Assembly (NCBI GenBank): GCA_002420185.1
Contig: DIHO01000015.1
Span: 53,810 to 117,809, forward strand
Source: Opitutales bacterium UBA5694
GTDB lineage: Bacteria > Verrucomicrobiota > Verrucomicrobiia > Opitutales > Opitutaceae
DNA length: 64,000 bases
Reading direction: 5' to 3'
Shown here: piece after piece, positions 19,317 through 27,905 of the stretch
Layout of the letters: each line of letters begins with the position of its first letter
Numbering within the stretch: position 1 is the first letter of the stretch
The notes under the pieces: model-generated
Told to the model about the DNA's origin: nothing
Database searches by the model: none
Seen by the model: the letters and a program-made list of their open reading frames with translations, nothing else
Translations under genes and position numbers: made by a program

Positions 19317-20189
19317 ATGCGTTGGACCCACTGGCAAACGCTCATACTCAAAACTCCGTTTTCAGATCTTTCATTTAAAGAGACCCTAATTGGCGGACAA
19401 GCGTTCCGATGGTCGTTTAATGAAATAGACCAATGCTGGCAAGGGACTTGGTCTAAGAGTTTCACCCAATTGAGACTGAATACAGAGGAATCGATTGAAT
19501 GCCGTTTTCCAGAGGAATCAGAAGCGAACGTAACAGAATCTCTCCGCCAATACTTGCTTGTTGATACTGATTGGTCGTACCTCACCGAGCAACTCCCTTG
19601 GCGAAGCGACCCAGTGCTAGCTGACGCTATCTACGCTTTTCGTGGCTTGCGCCTTTTGAATCAGCCTTTTGCTGAAACCTTGCTTTGCTTTCTTTGCTCG
19701 GCGACCAAGCAGATTCCCCAAATTAAAATCATGTGCGAAAATATGGCACGTGAAATTGGATCCGAGATCATTCCTGGAGGCCCGCACGCCCTTCCAACCT
19801 GGAAGCAACTATCCAATACGAGCGAGTCAGTCCTTCGGTCACTCGGACTAGGCTTTCGGGCAAAAAACATAAAGCAAACCGCCGATCTTATTGCAGGATC
19901 GAACAAGATACTCGAAGAAATCGAAGGGCTTCCCTATGAAGAGGCGAAAGACGAACTCACCAAATTTCCTGGTGTAGGTTCGAAGATCGCCGACTGCACC
20001 CTCCTTTTCGGTGCCCAGAAATACCAAGCCTTTCCTGTTGATACGTGGATTTTGAAGGTCCTAAAAAACCGCTACAGACTCAAGGGCTGGAACAAGGACC
20101 AGCTTGAACACTTTGGCAGAGTGCATCTCGGTCCGCTAGCTGGCTATGCCCAGCAATTCCTATTCGCCTACGAGAGAGCACAGCGATAG
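19317..20189 (+). CDS. 8-oxoguanine DNA glycosylase (OGG/HhH-GPD)
   Basis: Base-excision repair glycosylase/lyase of the OGG1 group, 290 aa. The N-terminal OGG_N domain includes LIGGQAFRWSF and WQGTW. The helix-hairpin-helix is at about 215-230 (LTKFPGVGSKIADCTLLF). The catalytic nucleophile is Lys223 and the catalytic Asp is Asp242 (FPVDTWI). LGLGFRAKNIK is the usual substrate-contact helix. It removes oxidised guanine opposite cytosine. Bacterial OGG1-like enzymes are less common than MutM. It follows the helicase, so this is a small repair neighbourhood. Confidence 0.88.
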   Translation: MRWTHWQTLILKTPFSDLSFKETLIGGQAFRWSFNEIDQCWQGTWSKSFTQLRLNTEESIECRFPEESEANVTESLRQYLLVDTDWSYLTEQLPWRSDPVLADAIYAFRGLRLLNQPFAETLLCFLCSATKQIPQIKIMCENMAREIGSEIIPGGPHALPTWKQLSNTSESVLRSLGLGFRAKNIKQTADLIAGSNKILEEIEGLPYEEAKDELTKFPGVGSKIADCTLLFGAQKYQAFPVDTWILKVLKNRYRLKGWNKDQLEHFGRVHLGPLAGYAQQFLFAYERAQR

Positions 20190-20268
20190 GAACATCAATT
20201 CGAGAGACGCGCTTATTGGCCTTGTCGCTACCGAACACTAAGCTAAGATATTTCACTCACGCTTCTCT

Positions 20269-21363
20269 GTGGACAACCAAGACACAAATCCAAACTTTCT
20301 CGTTAAGTCTCTAGGCGAAACAATTCAAAAGCAGCATTCCGGAACTCCTCGAAAGCCTGCCTTCCCGATCAGCGACACGCTTCGCTATTACCTAACAAAT
20401 TTCAATCGGGAGAACCGCCTTCCAGTTTCTTACAACGACCTCGAGCAGTTTTCGGCTGCTGCCTCCCTTTATGACGATGACGATCAAGACACTCTTTGGA
20501 AAACGGTCATATACGATCATGTCCTAGTCGCTAAGATTTCTGAAGGGCTCAAGCGCGTTTACGCGATTATCAAAGCTGGTGGTGATCTTTCCGTCATTCA
20601 ACATCTCTACGTCGACCGGATCGACTACTGCGAGTTTGGTAATTCCAAGCCCTTCCGAATTCGAATTGTCAATTCAAGGAACGACAACCAAGACTACTTC
20701 TACGTCAAGAAGGCGGATGCTTCTCGAATTTACGGGCTCGAACTCGAACATCTCCTCTCTCCGAATCGGATGCACTTCATCACGGACGGTGACACGCTCA
20801 TCGAAGAGCACATCGTGGGCCTACCAGGAGATATGTTTATCGATTCCTGGCTCGACAACGAACAGCTCAAAGCGATCCGAATTGCCAAGGAACTGATAAA
20901 GTTTAACGAGCGATGCTTTGTCCGCCTACTCGGAGACATGCGTCCCTATAATTTCATAGTCGATATCACTCCTGATTTCGAAGGTACACAAATCCGTATC
21001 CGTGCCATGGACTTCGATCAGCAATCTTATGACGGAAGAAAAAATTTCTATTTGCCACAATTTTTCAAAGAAAACAACCCACTCGTCGGGTTCTGCGTCA
21101 GTCACATCGACGCGGATACCGCCCATCAATACCAGAGCGAGGAGCAGCATTTGATCGCTCGAAGAATGAAGACAAGCAAGCTGCGCATCAAGGGTCTCCT
21201 CGAATCAATGTCGAAAGACACGCTCGCTCCTATTGAAAATGTCCATCAACTACGTCAAGAGCTAGCCTATCACTACAAGGACGACGACTTCCTCAAAGGG
21301 CAGACTATGGGCGGACTCGTACGCCAGAGCCTCCAAAGAATATATGAGTCGAAAGGCGCTTAG
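20269..21363 (+). CDS. Hypothetical protein with kinase-like (APH/protein-kinase fold) signatures
   Basis: 364 aa from a GTG start at 20269. No close family is recognised. The centre reads like a phosphotransferase. YFYVKKAD could supply the ATP-binding Lys; DTLIEEHIVGLPGDMF resembles the hinge. FVRLLGDMRPYNFIV has the spacing of a catalytic loop (G-D-x-x-P-x-N), and IRAMDFDQQ resembles the metal-binding Asp segment. This is motif inference only. The downstream amidohydrolase starts 11 bases later and then overlaps the carbonic-anhydrase-like gene, so all three may be co-transcribed. Confidence 0.7.
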   Translation: MDNQDTNPNFLVKSLGETIQKQHSGTPRKPAFPISDTLRYYLTNFNRENRLPVSYNDLEQFSAAASLYDDDDQDTLWKTVIYDHVLVAKISEGLKRVYAIIKAGGDLSVIQHLYVDRIDYCEFGNSKPFRIRIVNSRNDNQDYFYVKKADASRIYGLELEHLLSPNRMHFITDGDTLIEEHIVGLPGDMFIDSWLDNEQLKAIRIAKELIKFNERCFVRLLGDMRPYNFIVDITPDFEGTQIRIRAMDFDQQSYDGRKNFYLPQFFKENNPLVGFCVSHIDADTAHQYQSEEQHLIARRMKTSKLRIKGLLESMSKDTLAPIENVHQLRQELAYHYKDDDFLKGQTMGGLVRQSLQRIYESKGA

Positions 21364-21374
21364 TAATTCGAGAT

Positions 21375-22271
21375 ATGACGATCGACGCCCATATTCACTT
21401 GTATCCGGCCAGCGTTTACGATAATCCGTTTTCCTGGGCAGAGGAGTGGAAAGAGCCCTATTGGCTCCAATGCGTTTCCCCTAGCTCTGGTCCAAAGCTG
21501 CAAGGATGGGCTTCAGTTGATGAACTACTCAGGGACATGGATGCTGCAGAGATTCAACAGGCGATCATACTTGGCTGGTATTGGGAAAATGCCAGCACTT
21601 GCTACGAAAACATATCCTGGCAAAGGAATTGGATCGCTAGCCATCCGGATCGCCTAATTGCGTTTGCACCTTTCAACGCTAAAGGGCGAGCCGCATCAAT
21701 CGACACTTTAAAACAGGCACTTGAATGCGGATTTGGCGGGATCGGGGAACTCAATCCCCCCGCTCAAGGCTACACTTACGACAACGAAACTTTGGATCTA
21801 GCACTTGCTCTAGCCGGCGAATACGACGCTCCCATCAATTTTCACGTTACCGATCCAGCAAGCCACGATTATCCAGGCAAAATAGAAACGCCAATCGATT
21901 CCCTTTTAGCACTGGCGGAAAGCCACCCTAAAACCACTTTCATCTTCGCTCATCTTGCTGGGATGATGGAGCTGCCCAAGTTGAAGAGCCTAAGCAATGT
22001 ATATCTCGATACCGCTGCGGTTCCAATGTTGTACCCACGCGACATTTATCAAACAGCAATCGAATCGGTGGGGTGCGATCGCATCCTGTTTGGGAGTGAC
22101 TATCCCCTTAGGACATTTCCGAAGATGCAGCGCAAACCGGATTTTAAAACCCATATTGATTCCCTTAAGAGCTCCGGTATTTCACAGGTTGATTTAGACA
22201 ATATTTTCGACAGAAATATTAGGGAGATTCTCCCACAGGGCGAGCCTTTCCCCAAAGAAGCAAACTCATGA
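21375..22271 (+). CDS. Amidohydrolase-family metal-dependent hydrolase
   Basis: 298-aa TIM-barrel hydrolase (amidohydrolase_2 type). The metal-binding HIH lies at residues 6-8 (MTIDAHIHLYP). Further likely ligands are FHVTDPASHDYP near residue 157, FAHLAGMMELP near 195, and the Asp in ILFGSDYPL near 240. The family includes decarboxylases such as ACMSD and lactone hydrolases; the substrate here is unknown. Its last four bases overlap the next ORF (ATGA, 22268-22271), so the two are translationally coupled. Confidence 0.88.
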   Translation: MTIDAHIHLYPASVYDNPFSWAEEWKEPYWLQCVSPSSGPKLQGWASVDELLRDMDAAEIQQAIILGWYWENASTCYENISWQRNWIASHPDRLIAFAPFNAKGRAASIDTLKQALECGFGGIGELNPPAQGYTYDNETLDLALALAGEYDAPINFHVTDPASHDYPGKIETPIDSLLALAESHPKTTFIFAHLAGMMELPKLKSLSNVYLDTAAVPMLYPRDIYQTAIESVGCDRILFGSDYPLRTFPKMQRKPDFKTHIDSLKSSGISQVDLDNIFDRNIREILPQGEPFPKEANS

Positions 22272-22810
22272 CTACCGAAGAACGACTAGAAAAACACCTT
22301 TCCAAAGATCCTGTTATTCCGGATACCGCCTACGTTGCCAAGGAAGCTGCTGTGATGGGTGATGTCACCATCGGTGACCAGGCCAGCATATGGCCCGGTT
22401 GCGTACTCAGAGGGGACATTAACTCAATCAGAGTCGGGGATCGGTCAAATATACAAGACGGTACGATCGTACACCTTGCGGATGACTATGGCGTGGAAAT
22501 CGGCAACGACGTAACGATAGGGCACGCGGCGATAATCCACGCGTGCAGGATTGAGGACGAATGCCTTATTGGGATGGGTGCAACAGTATTGGATGGTTCC
22601 GTGATCGGAAAGAATAGCATCATCGGAGCCGGCGCTCTTGTAACGGGTTCGACAAAAGTTCCTTCTGGATCGCTCGTCCTCGGGTCTCCGGCAAGGGTTT
22701 CTCGGATACTGAACCCCGAGGAGCAGTCAAGCATCAAGAACTGGGCCCACAAGTACACTGTAGTAGCCACGGCTCACAAAAGCAAATACCAGCAAACCAA
22801 ATCACCCTAA
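22268..22810 (+). CDS. Gamma-carbonic-anhydrase-like hexapeptide-repeat protein
   Basis: 180 aa, left-handed beta-helix with regular hexapeptide turns (VMGDVTIGDQASIWPG, RVGDRSNIQDGTIVH, VEIGNDVTIGHAAIIHAC, VIGKNSIIGAGALV). The three zinc-ligand histidines occur in the gamma-class pattern: IVHLADD..., then GHAAIIHAC. It closes with LGSPARVSR. This is the YrdA/PaaY branch, trimeric and cytoplasmic; carbonic anhydrase activity is plausible but not certain. It ends two bases before the convergent lnt gene. Confidence 0.9.
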   Translation: MTTEERLEKHLSKDPVIPDTAYVAKEAAVMGDVTIGDQASIWPGCVLRGDINSIRVGDRSNIQDGTIVHLADDYGVEIGNDVTIGHAAIIHACRIEDECLIGMGATVLDGSVIGKNSIIGAGALVTGSTKVPSGSLVLGSPARVSRILNPEEQSSIKNWAHKYTVVATAHKSKYQQTKSP

Positions 22811-22812
22811 GG

Positions 22813-24411
22813 TTAGTCTTTCAGCACACCTTTATCACGAAGGGCGATCAGTCCAGCTATCAATAAAGCACCCCAGCAAACCGCGACGAACCAATCTCCT
22901 TTCTGGGTATAAAAGGTCTCTCGTCCTTTCCACCGCTTGTCACGATCAACTTTCCAGGTCGTACCACCGGAAAACCAAATTTTGCCCTTTTCGTCGAGGA
23001 GTGCATCCCGCACGTTACCGTATTCGTCGATCCACCCGGACCATCCGTCATTTCCTACACGAAACACAACTCTACGGTTTTCGACGGCTCTCAGAACCGA
23101 GTGGGCCATATGCTGGAAAGAAGCGGCGCTCTGGCCATACCAGGCACTGTTTGTGGCAACGAAGAGCATACCCGCACCTTCAAGCGTAGACTTTCTGGCC
23201 AGACTGGGAAAGACGTCTTCATAGCAAATCAGCGTTCCAATATTAACGGTTCGGCTCGGCATGGACGCGGGCAACAAGGAGACTTCCTCTCCCGGATACA
23301 GATCGCCCTCGATCGGCACTATTTTTTCAATCCATGGCCAAACGCTCCTCAAAGGGATGTACTCGCCAAAAGGAACCAAGTGCCTTTTCGCGTAGTATTC
23401 TGGATACATGCCCCATTTAGGTCGAATCAAATATACTCCGTTGTACCAAACTTCATCTGATTCTGCAGCCAACGCTCCGGCAAAAATGGGGGTATCAATC
23501 TTCGTAGCTAATCGCTCGATCCAAGCCTGCATAGTGGTGTCACCTTTGATCGGATGCGGCAAGGTAGCTTCAGGCCAGAAAACCAAATCCGGTTTCATCG
23601 GCGCCAGAAGCAGGGTGTTTTTTTCAATTTGATCCAATATCTCTCTACTGAGCGAAGCGTCCCATTTTTCGTTTTGGGGAATCGCTGGCTGCATGGCAGC
23701 CGCTCTAAAGAGAGGCTCTCTATCCTGTCCCGAAATATGACGCGCCTGCAAGAACGTCATGCTAACGAAAACAATGAGGGCCAGATAGAATTCTGGACAA
23801 AACGTCTTAGTATATGTTCGCGAATAACGGACGATCCGCAGCATGTAGGCAGCCACGCCGACATTGAGCAGAACCAATCCAAAAGAAATCCCCCAAGCAC
23901 CCCAGAAACCGGCGCTCTGCAGCATGATAGGCCGACTCCATTGACTCGCTGACAACGGCAACCAAGGAAAACCGGTAAAAACCCATCCTCTTATATGTTC
24001 TAGAACAACCCACAAAGCAGAGGTTCCGATCGCAAAGGGAAGGCCCATCCAAAGACCCTTTCCGAGGGGGTGCCTACTCAACCAAAAAGTCCCCACGCAC
24101 CAGAGCATAAAATGCAGCCCCACTACTCCCGAGAGAAGCACCAAACCCATCCACGTCACATGCCTTAGCCAAAAGATAAGGATAAACCACGCCACCCAAC
24201 CTGTGAAGAGACCCGTCCAGGCGACCTGCTTAAAAGTAGGCCTCATACGGAACCAAATCAAAAAGGGAATCAGCACGACAAATCCCGCTTCAGGAAAGTC
24301 GTATGGAGGGAACGCCCCGACATAGAAAACAACCGTCAATACGAAAGCTGCGCACTGGGCGATCTTAATCCGATTTGCCGCCATCCACTTTGCCATTTCG
24401 CTGATCCACAT
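22813..24411 (-). CDS. lnt: Apolipoprotein N-acyltransferase
   Basis: Inner-membrane enzyme for the last step of lipoprotein maturation: N-acylation of the diacylglyceryl-Cys. 532 aa, typical length. About six transmembrane segments occupy residues 18-225, followed by a nitrilase-fold periplasmic domain with the catalytic triad Glu281 (VFWPEATLPHP), Lys342 (YYAKRHLVPFGEY) and Cys396 (LICYEDVFPS). The active-site neighbour VATNSAWYGQS and a final transmembrane helix near 510-525 are also present. It is convergent with the carbonic-anhydrase-like gene with almost no spacer. Confidence 0.96.
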   Translation of the reverse strand: MWISEMAKWMAANRIKIAQCAAFVLTVVFYVGAFPPYDFPEAGFVVLIPFLIWFRMRPTFKQVAWTGLFTGWVAWFILIFWLRHVTWMGLVLLSGVVGLHFMLWCVGTFWLSRHPLGKGLWMGLPFAIGTSALWVVLEHIRGWVFTGFPWLPLSASQWSRPIMLQSAGFWGAWGISFGLVLLNVGVAAYMLRIVRYSRTYTKTFCPEFYLALIVFVSMTFLQARHISGQDREPLFRAAAMQPAIPQNEKWDASLSREILDQIEKNTLLLAPMKPDLVFWPEATLPHPIKGDTTMQAWIERLATKIDTPIFAGALAAESDEVWYNGVYLIRPKWGMYPEYYAKRHLVPFGEYIPLRSVWPWIEKIVPIEGDLYPGEEVSLLPASMPSRTVNIGTLICYEDVFPSLARKSTLEGAGMLFVATNSAWYGQSAASFQHMAHSVLRAVENRRVVFRVGNDGWSGWIDEYGNVRDALLDEKGKIWFSGGTTWKVDRDKRWKGRETFYTQKGDWFVAVCWGALLIAGLIALRDKGVLKD

Positions 24412-24501
24412 CTGCGGACAAAGCAGCCCGAATTCCTTTTCTTAGCAAGAAATTCCGCTTCCCGACATTGACGAACCCCTATCGCTGCACAAGTTAGAGG
24501 C

Positions 24502-24738
24502 ATGGCAACGTACCTCTATGAGACAATTCCCGATTCTGCATCCGAAGAACCTGTCCGGTTTGAGTACCAGCAAAGCATGAATGACGCACCTTTGACAAAC
24601 CACCCAACCACAGGTGTACCCGTAAAACGAGTCATCACAGGCGGATACGGATTCAACGTGACTGGAAGCACCCAGAGTGCTCTGGTGCCATCCGCTGGAG
24701 AGAGCTGTTGCCGGCAGGGCGGATGCGGCTGCTCCTAG
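24502..24738 (+). CDS. FmdB-like small regulatory protein with Cys-rich tail
   Basis: 78 aa. It begins MATYLYETIP and contains FEYQQSMNDAPLTNHPTTGVPVKRVITGG, the FmdB-family pattern. The usual zinc-ribbon CxxC pair after the first strand is missing; the cysteines sit at the extreme C-terminus instead (CCRQGGCGCS). FmdB-like proteins are small and poorly characterised. It is followed eight bases later by the glycosyltransferase gene, so the two are probably co-transcribed. Confidence 0.75.
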   Translation: MATYLYETIPDSASEEPVRFEYQQSMNDAPLTNHPTTGVPVKRVITGGYGFNVTGSTQSALVPSAGESCCRQGGCGCS

Positions 24739-24745
24739 AACTTAA

Positions 24746-25903
24746 GTGTCACCACAAAACCAGACTCCTCCCAAAACATTCAAGATCTGTCTTGTAGAGC
24801 CTTTCTTTACCGGGTCACACCAACGCTGGGCTAACGAATTCGCAAATCGTTCTAGACATCGGATAGATATTCTCTCCCTGCCTGGGCGCCACTGGAAGTG
24901 GCGTATGCATGGAGCCGCCGTAACAATAGCGGAAAAATACCGAGCGCTCGGAATTCAATACGATGCCATTATAGCCAGCGATATGCTCGACCTTACCGTG
25001 TTTCTCTCCTGTCTGAGGGATGAAACGGCTCGTACTCCGGTTGCGGTCTATTTCCACGAGAACCAGTTACTCTACCCCTGGTCCCCAAGAGACTCTGATA
25101 CAAAGAAAGGACGAGACCTCCACTACGCCTTTATCAACTATTCCAGTGCCTTGGCAGCAGATGCGATCTACTTCAACTCCGACTATCATCGTACGTCTTT
25201 TCTGAACGCCTTACCCAATTTTCTAAAACGATACCCGGATTTCCAAAACTTGGATACGGTTTCAAATATTCGACACAACGCATCGACCCTCTGGCTCGGT
25301 ATGGATCTGAAGGCACTCGACTCCTTTCGCTGTCCAAATCGAGGGAAAATGGCAGACAAGCCACTGATCGTTTGGAACCATCGCTGGGAGTATGACAAAA
25401 ACCCCATCGGCTTTTTTCGAATATTGTACGGTCTTGTCGAACAAGGAATCGATTTCGATTTGGCCTTGCTAGGAGAAGGCTTTGAAGAAGAACCTCCTTA
25501 TTTCAAGGAAGCAAAAGAAAGGCTCGGCAATCAAATCGTGCAATACGGGAGAGTTTCTCTACCCTCGGGCTACGCTCGCCTGCTATGGGAGGCGGACATT
25601 TCCCTAGTCACGTCTCGACAGGACTTCTTCGGCCAAAGCGTGGTGGAAACAATACACTGCGGATGTCACCCCATCCTACCCAATCGGCTTGCCTACCCCA
25701 ATCATCTAGAGCCCAGCAAATGGTCACAGAACTTCTATGAAACAGAAGACGAAGCCCTGGGCTTGACGACAGAACTGATCCAAAGCGGAGCTTGGAAAAA
25801 GCCTTTTCAGGGAGCAAACCTAGTAGCACACTATGATTGGAGCAATCAGACGCGTATCTACGATTCTTGCCTGGACGAGCTTGCACAGCTGAGGAAGTCC
25901 TAG
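24746..25903 (+). CDS. tRNA-queuosine alpha-mannosyltransferase-like glycosyltransferase (DUF3524)
   Basis: 385 aa from GTG 24746. The N-terminal DUF3524 domain is distinctive: VEPFFTGSHQRWANEF, the LSLPGRHWKWRMHGAA stretch, DMLDLTVFLS, VYFHENQLLYPWS and HYAFINYSSALAAD. A GT4-type C-terminal half follows (IVWNHRWEYDKNP, LLGEGF, TSRQDFFGQSVVETIHCGC with the nucleotide-sugar Glu). In animals this family (QTMAN/GTDC1) mannosylates queuosine at position 34 of tRNA-Asp. The bacterial protein may do the same, but that is inference. No queuosine synthesis genes are in the window. Confidence 0.82.
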   Translation: MSPQNQTPPKTFKICLVEPFFTGSHQRWANEFANRSRHRIDILSLPGRHWKWRMHGAAVTIAEKYRALGIQYDAIIASDMLDLTVFLSCLRDETARTPVAVYFHENQLLYPWSPRDSDTKKGRDLHYAFINYSSALAADAIYFNSDYHRTSFLNALPNFLKRYPDFQNLDTVSNIRHNASTLWLGMDLKALDSFRCPNRGKMADKPLIVWNHRWEYDKNPIGFFRILYGLVEQGIDFDLALLGEGFEEEPPYFKEAKERLGNQIVQYGRVSLPSGYARLLWEADISLVTSRQDFFGQSVVETIHCGCHPILPNRLAYPNHLEPSKWSQNFYETEDEALGLTTELIQSGAWKKPFQGANLVAHYDWSNQTRIYDSCLDELAQLRKS

Positions 25904-26513
25904 TTTTAATGACATTCCCGTTTCCATTGCAGAAACCCCATATTGAGCTTTTAACATATAGTTGTATCGAACGTATCTGTACGCGTCTATACGCCAGTTA
26001 ACCCCGTATTTTTTTAAATATAAACGTCAAATCTTCCAGAATTCGATTGGTGCTTCTATAGCCAACGAGTGTGACCGCATGGCCATATTTTTCGTCAAGG
26101 TTTGACCATCCAGAAAGGCCGCCCTTCTAATCGCCCGAGAAAAGGACAGCCCATTCCGACAACAACCGGCCACTCTGTATTCAACGTATGCACGCTATTC
26201 CCCGAGGGATATTCTAGGTATTGCAACCGCCTGGATCAATGAGCAAACACAGGCTTTCTGGATGATCTCGCTCGAGACGATCTGCTAGAACGCTCGGTAG
26301 TAGTCCCTCATGCTCTGTGCGGATGAAAGCATCACGTTCCTTTATTCAGGATTGAAACTAGTGTCAACAAGCTCATCAAATGCCCGATTGAGCCCCGCTA
26401 ACATGCGACAAAAGGGGTACCATCCACGTACCTTAGAAATTTTCTAAAAATGGACCTCAAAAGACCATAGATAAGACGGTCCGACCTTCGTGAATTGCGA
26501 AAGGCAAAATACT
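25904..26513. other. 610-base gap with possible degraded coding fragments
   Basis: No credible gene was found. Between about 26,090 and 26,400 the + strand gives short protein-like runs (for example SVFNVCTLFPEGYSRYCN in one frame and LARDDLLERSVVVPHALC in another) interrupted by stops. This may be another decayed gene; the family is not identifiable by eye. No RNA structure was recognised. Confidence 0.3.
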
Positions 26514-27788
26514 TCAGTCTAGGTCGATGATCGAAGCGTATTCGGGATCGTAAAGACGCTTGTGAATTCTCAATGCCTGACCATCCGTCAAGCTGGCTAG
26601 GAAGTCCCGAACGACCAACCGTTGCTTTTCGGGGTCTTCCGTTGCTTGCTTCATCCAAATCGCCTGCTGTTCCGGAAGAATCTTGGATCTCGGCTTTTCC
26701 GACTCCAAATACGAACCCGACAAGGCTCGAAACAAATCCTCCAAAATGCGATCTCCCTTGTAGTCCATCTGCTGAAGCGGCGCTGACCTAAAAATAAGGT
26801 CTAGGGCCACTCGCTTAAAGAAGCGGGCCGTTCGTTTTGCCTCCGAATTAACTTCCAAGGAGAACGCATACCGGTTTGTGACTCTCGACAGAGGACTTTC
26901 ACGAGGAACGAGACGGCAGGACCGAATAAAGTCACCTATCTTGACCCCGAAAACCGCTTCGAGCCGATCTTTTCGGATATCATTAACGAAAGCGTCAAAC
27001 AAGGGTTGCGACTCCGCATCGATACCCTCTCTCGCCGCCCAACGCTCAAGCCGTTCCAAACTAAGGAAACCAGCTCGGACGCCGTCAACGATATCGTTGA
27101 TACAGTAAGCAGTATCATCCGCCCAGTCCATTATCTGGCACTCCAGACTAGCCATCTTTCGAAACGCACCATCCACTTGTACTCCCTTACGATCAATGTC
27201 TTTCTCGTGTACAAATTCTCGATACACGCGTTGAAAATCGTATATGAAGTGGTTTCGAGGGCGATTCCTTTCTGAAAACAAAGACTTGTATTTCAGAATG
27301 CCGTCGAGAAATGCTCTCGTAGGAGAAATACCCCTTTGCTTTCCACTTGATTGGTACAGCGTATCCGTGATCAGACGTAAGGTTTGAGCATTCCCTTCAA
27401 ATCCGCCAATGTCGTAAAACAAACGGTGGAGCGTTTGCTCACCGCCATGACCAAAAGGCGGATGGCCCAGATCGTGGCTCAAGCAGCAGGCCTCAACCAA
27501 ATCCGAATCGATATAGAAGTCGTCTTTTAAATACTTCGAGTCGCTCTGCAGGAAATGGCAGATCGATCGACCAATCTGGGCAACCTCAATGGAATGGGTC
27601 AGCCGCGTACGATAAAAATCGTACTCTCCCGAGAGATAAACCTGGGTTTTGGATTGAAGCTTTCTGAAGGCTGACGAATGGATGATCCGGTCCCTATCAA
27701 CCTGAAAAGGCGTTCGGTAGTCATCTGGTCTCTTCCCTCCAGTGAGTGGTTCAAAATCGTAATCGGAATAGAAGGAGTTTTTCGACAT
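26514..27788 (-). CDS. dGTPase-like dNTP triphosphohydrolase (HD domain)
   Basis: Cytoplasmic dGTP triphosphohydrolase-like protein, 424 aa. N-terminal PDDYRTPFQVDRDRIIHSSAFRKLQ and TQVYLSGEYDFYRTRLTHSIEVAQ are typical of the Dgt family. HD metal ligands are His65, His105-Asp106 (SHDLGHPPFGHGGEQ) and the later Asp in MDWADDTAYCINDIVDG. It controls dNTP pools and may limit phage replication in some bacteria. It lies downstream of glyA with a 117-base gap. Confidence 0.92.
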   Translation of the reverse strand: MSKNSFYSDYDFEPLTGGKRPDDYRTPFQVDRDRIIHSSAFRKLQSKTQVYLSGEYDFYRTRLTHSIEVAQIGRSICHFLQSDSKYLKDDFYIDSDLVEACCLSHDLGHPPFGHGGEQTLHRLFYDIGGFEGNAQTLRLITDTLYQSSGKQRGISPTRAFLDGILKYKSLFSERNRPRNHFIYDFQRVYREFVHEKDIDRKGVQVDGAFRKMASLECQIMDWADDTAYCINDIVDGVRAGFLSLERLERWAAREGIDAESQPLFDAFVNDIRKDRLEAVFGVKIGDFIRSCRLVPRESPLSRVTNRYAFSLEVNSEAKRTARFFKRVALDLIFRSAPLQQMDYKGDRILEDLFRALSGSYLESEKPRSKILPEQQAIWMKQATEDPEKQRLVVRDFLASLTDGQALRIHKRLYDPEYASIIDLD

Positions 27789-27905
27789 TTCCTTAAGTGA
27801 AGACTCCGTACTCGTAGGACCTAGTCACCAATCTCCGTGACAAAAAGTAAGCTCAATTTCGAAGCCATTAACATTATACTTTGTCGTGCCTATCCTTCTC
27901 ACTTG

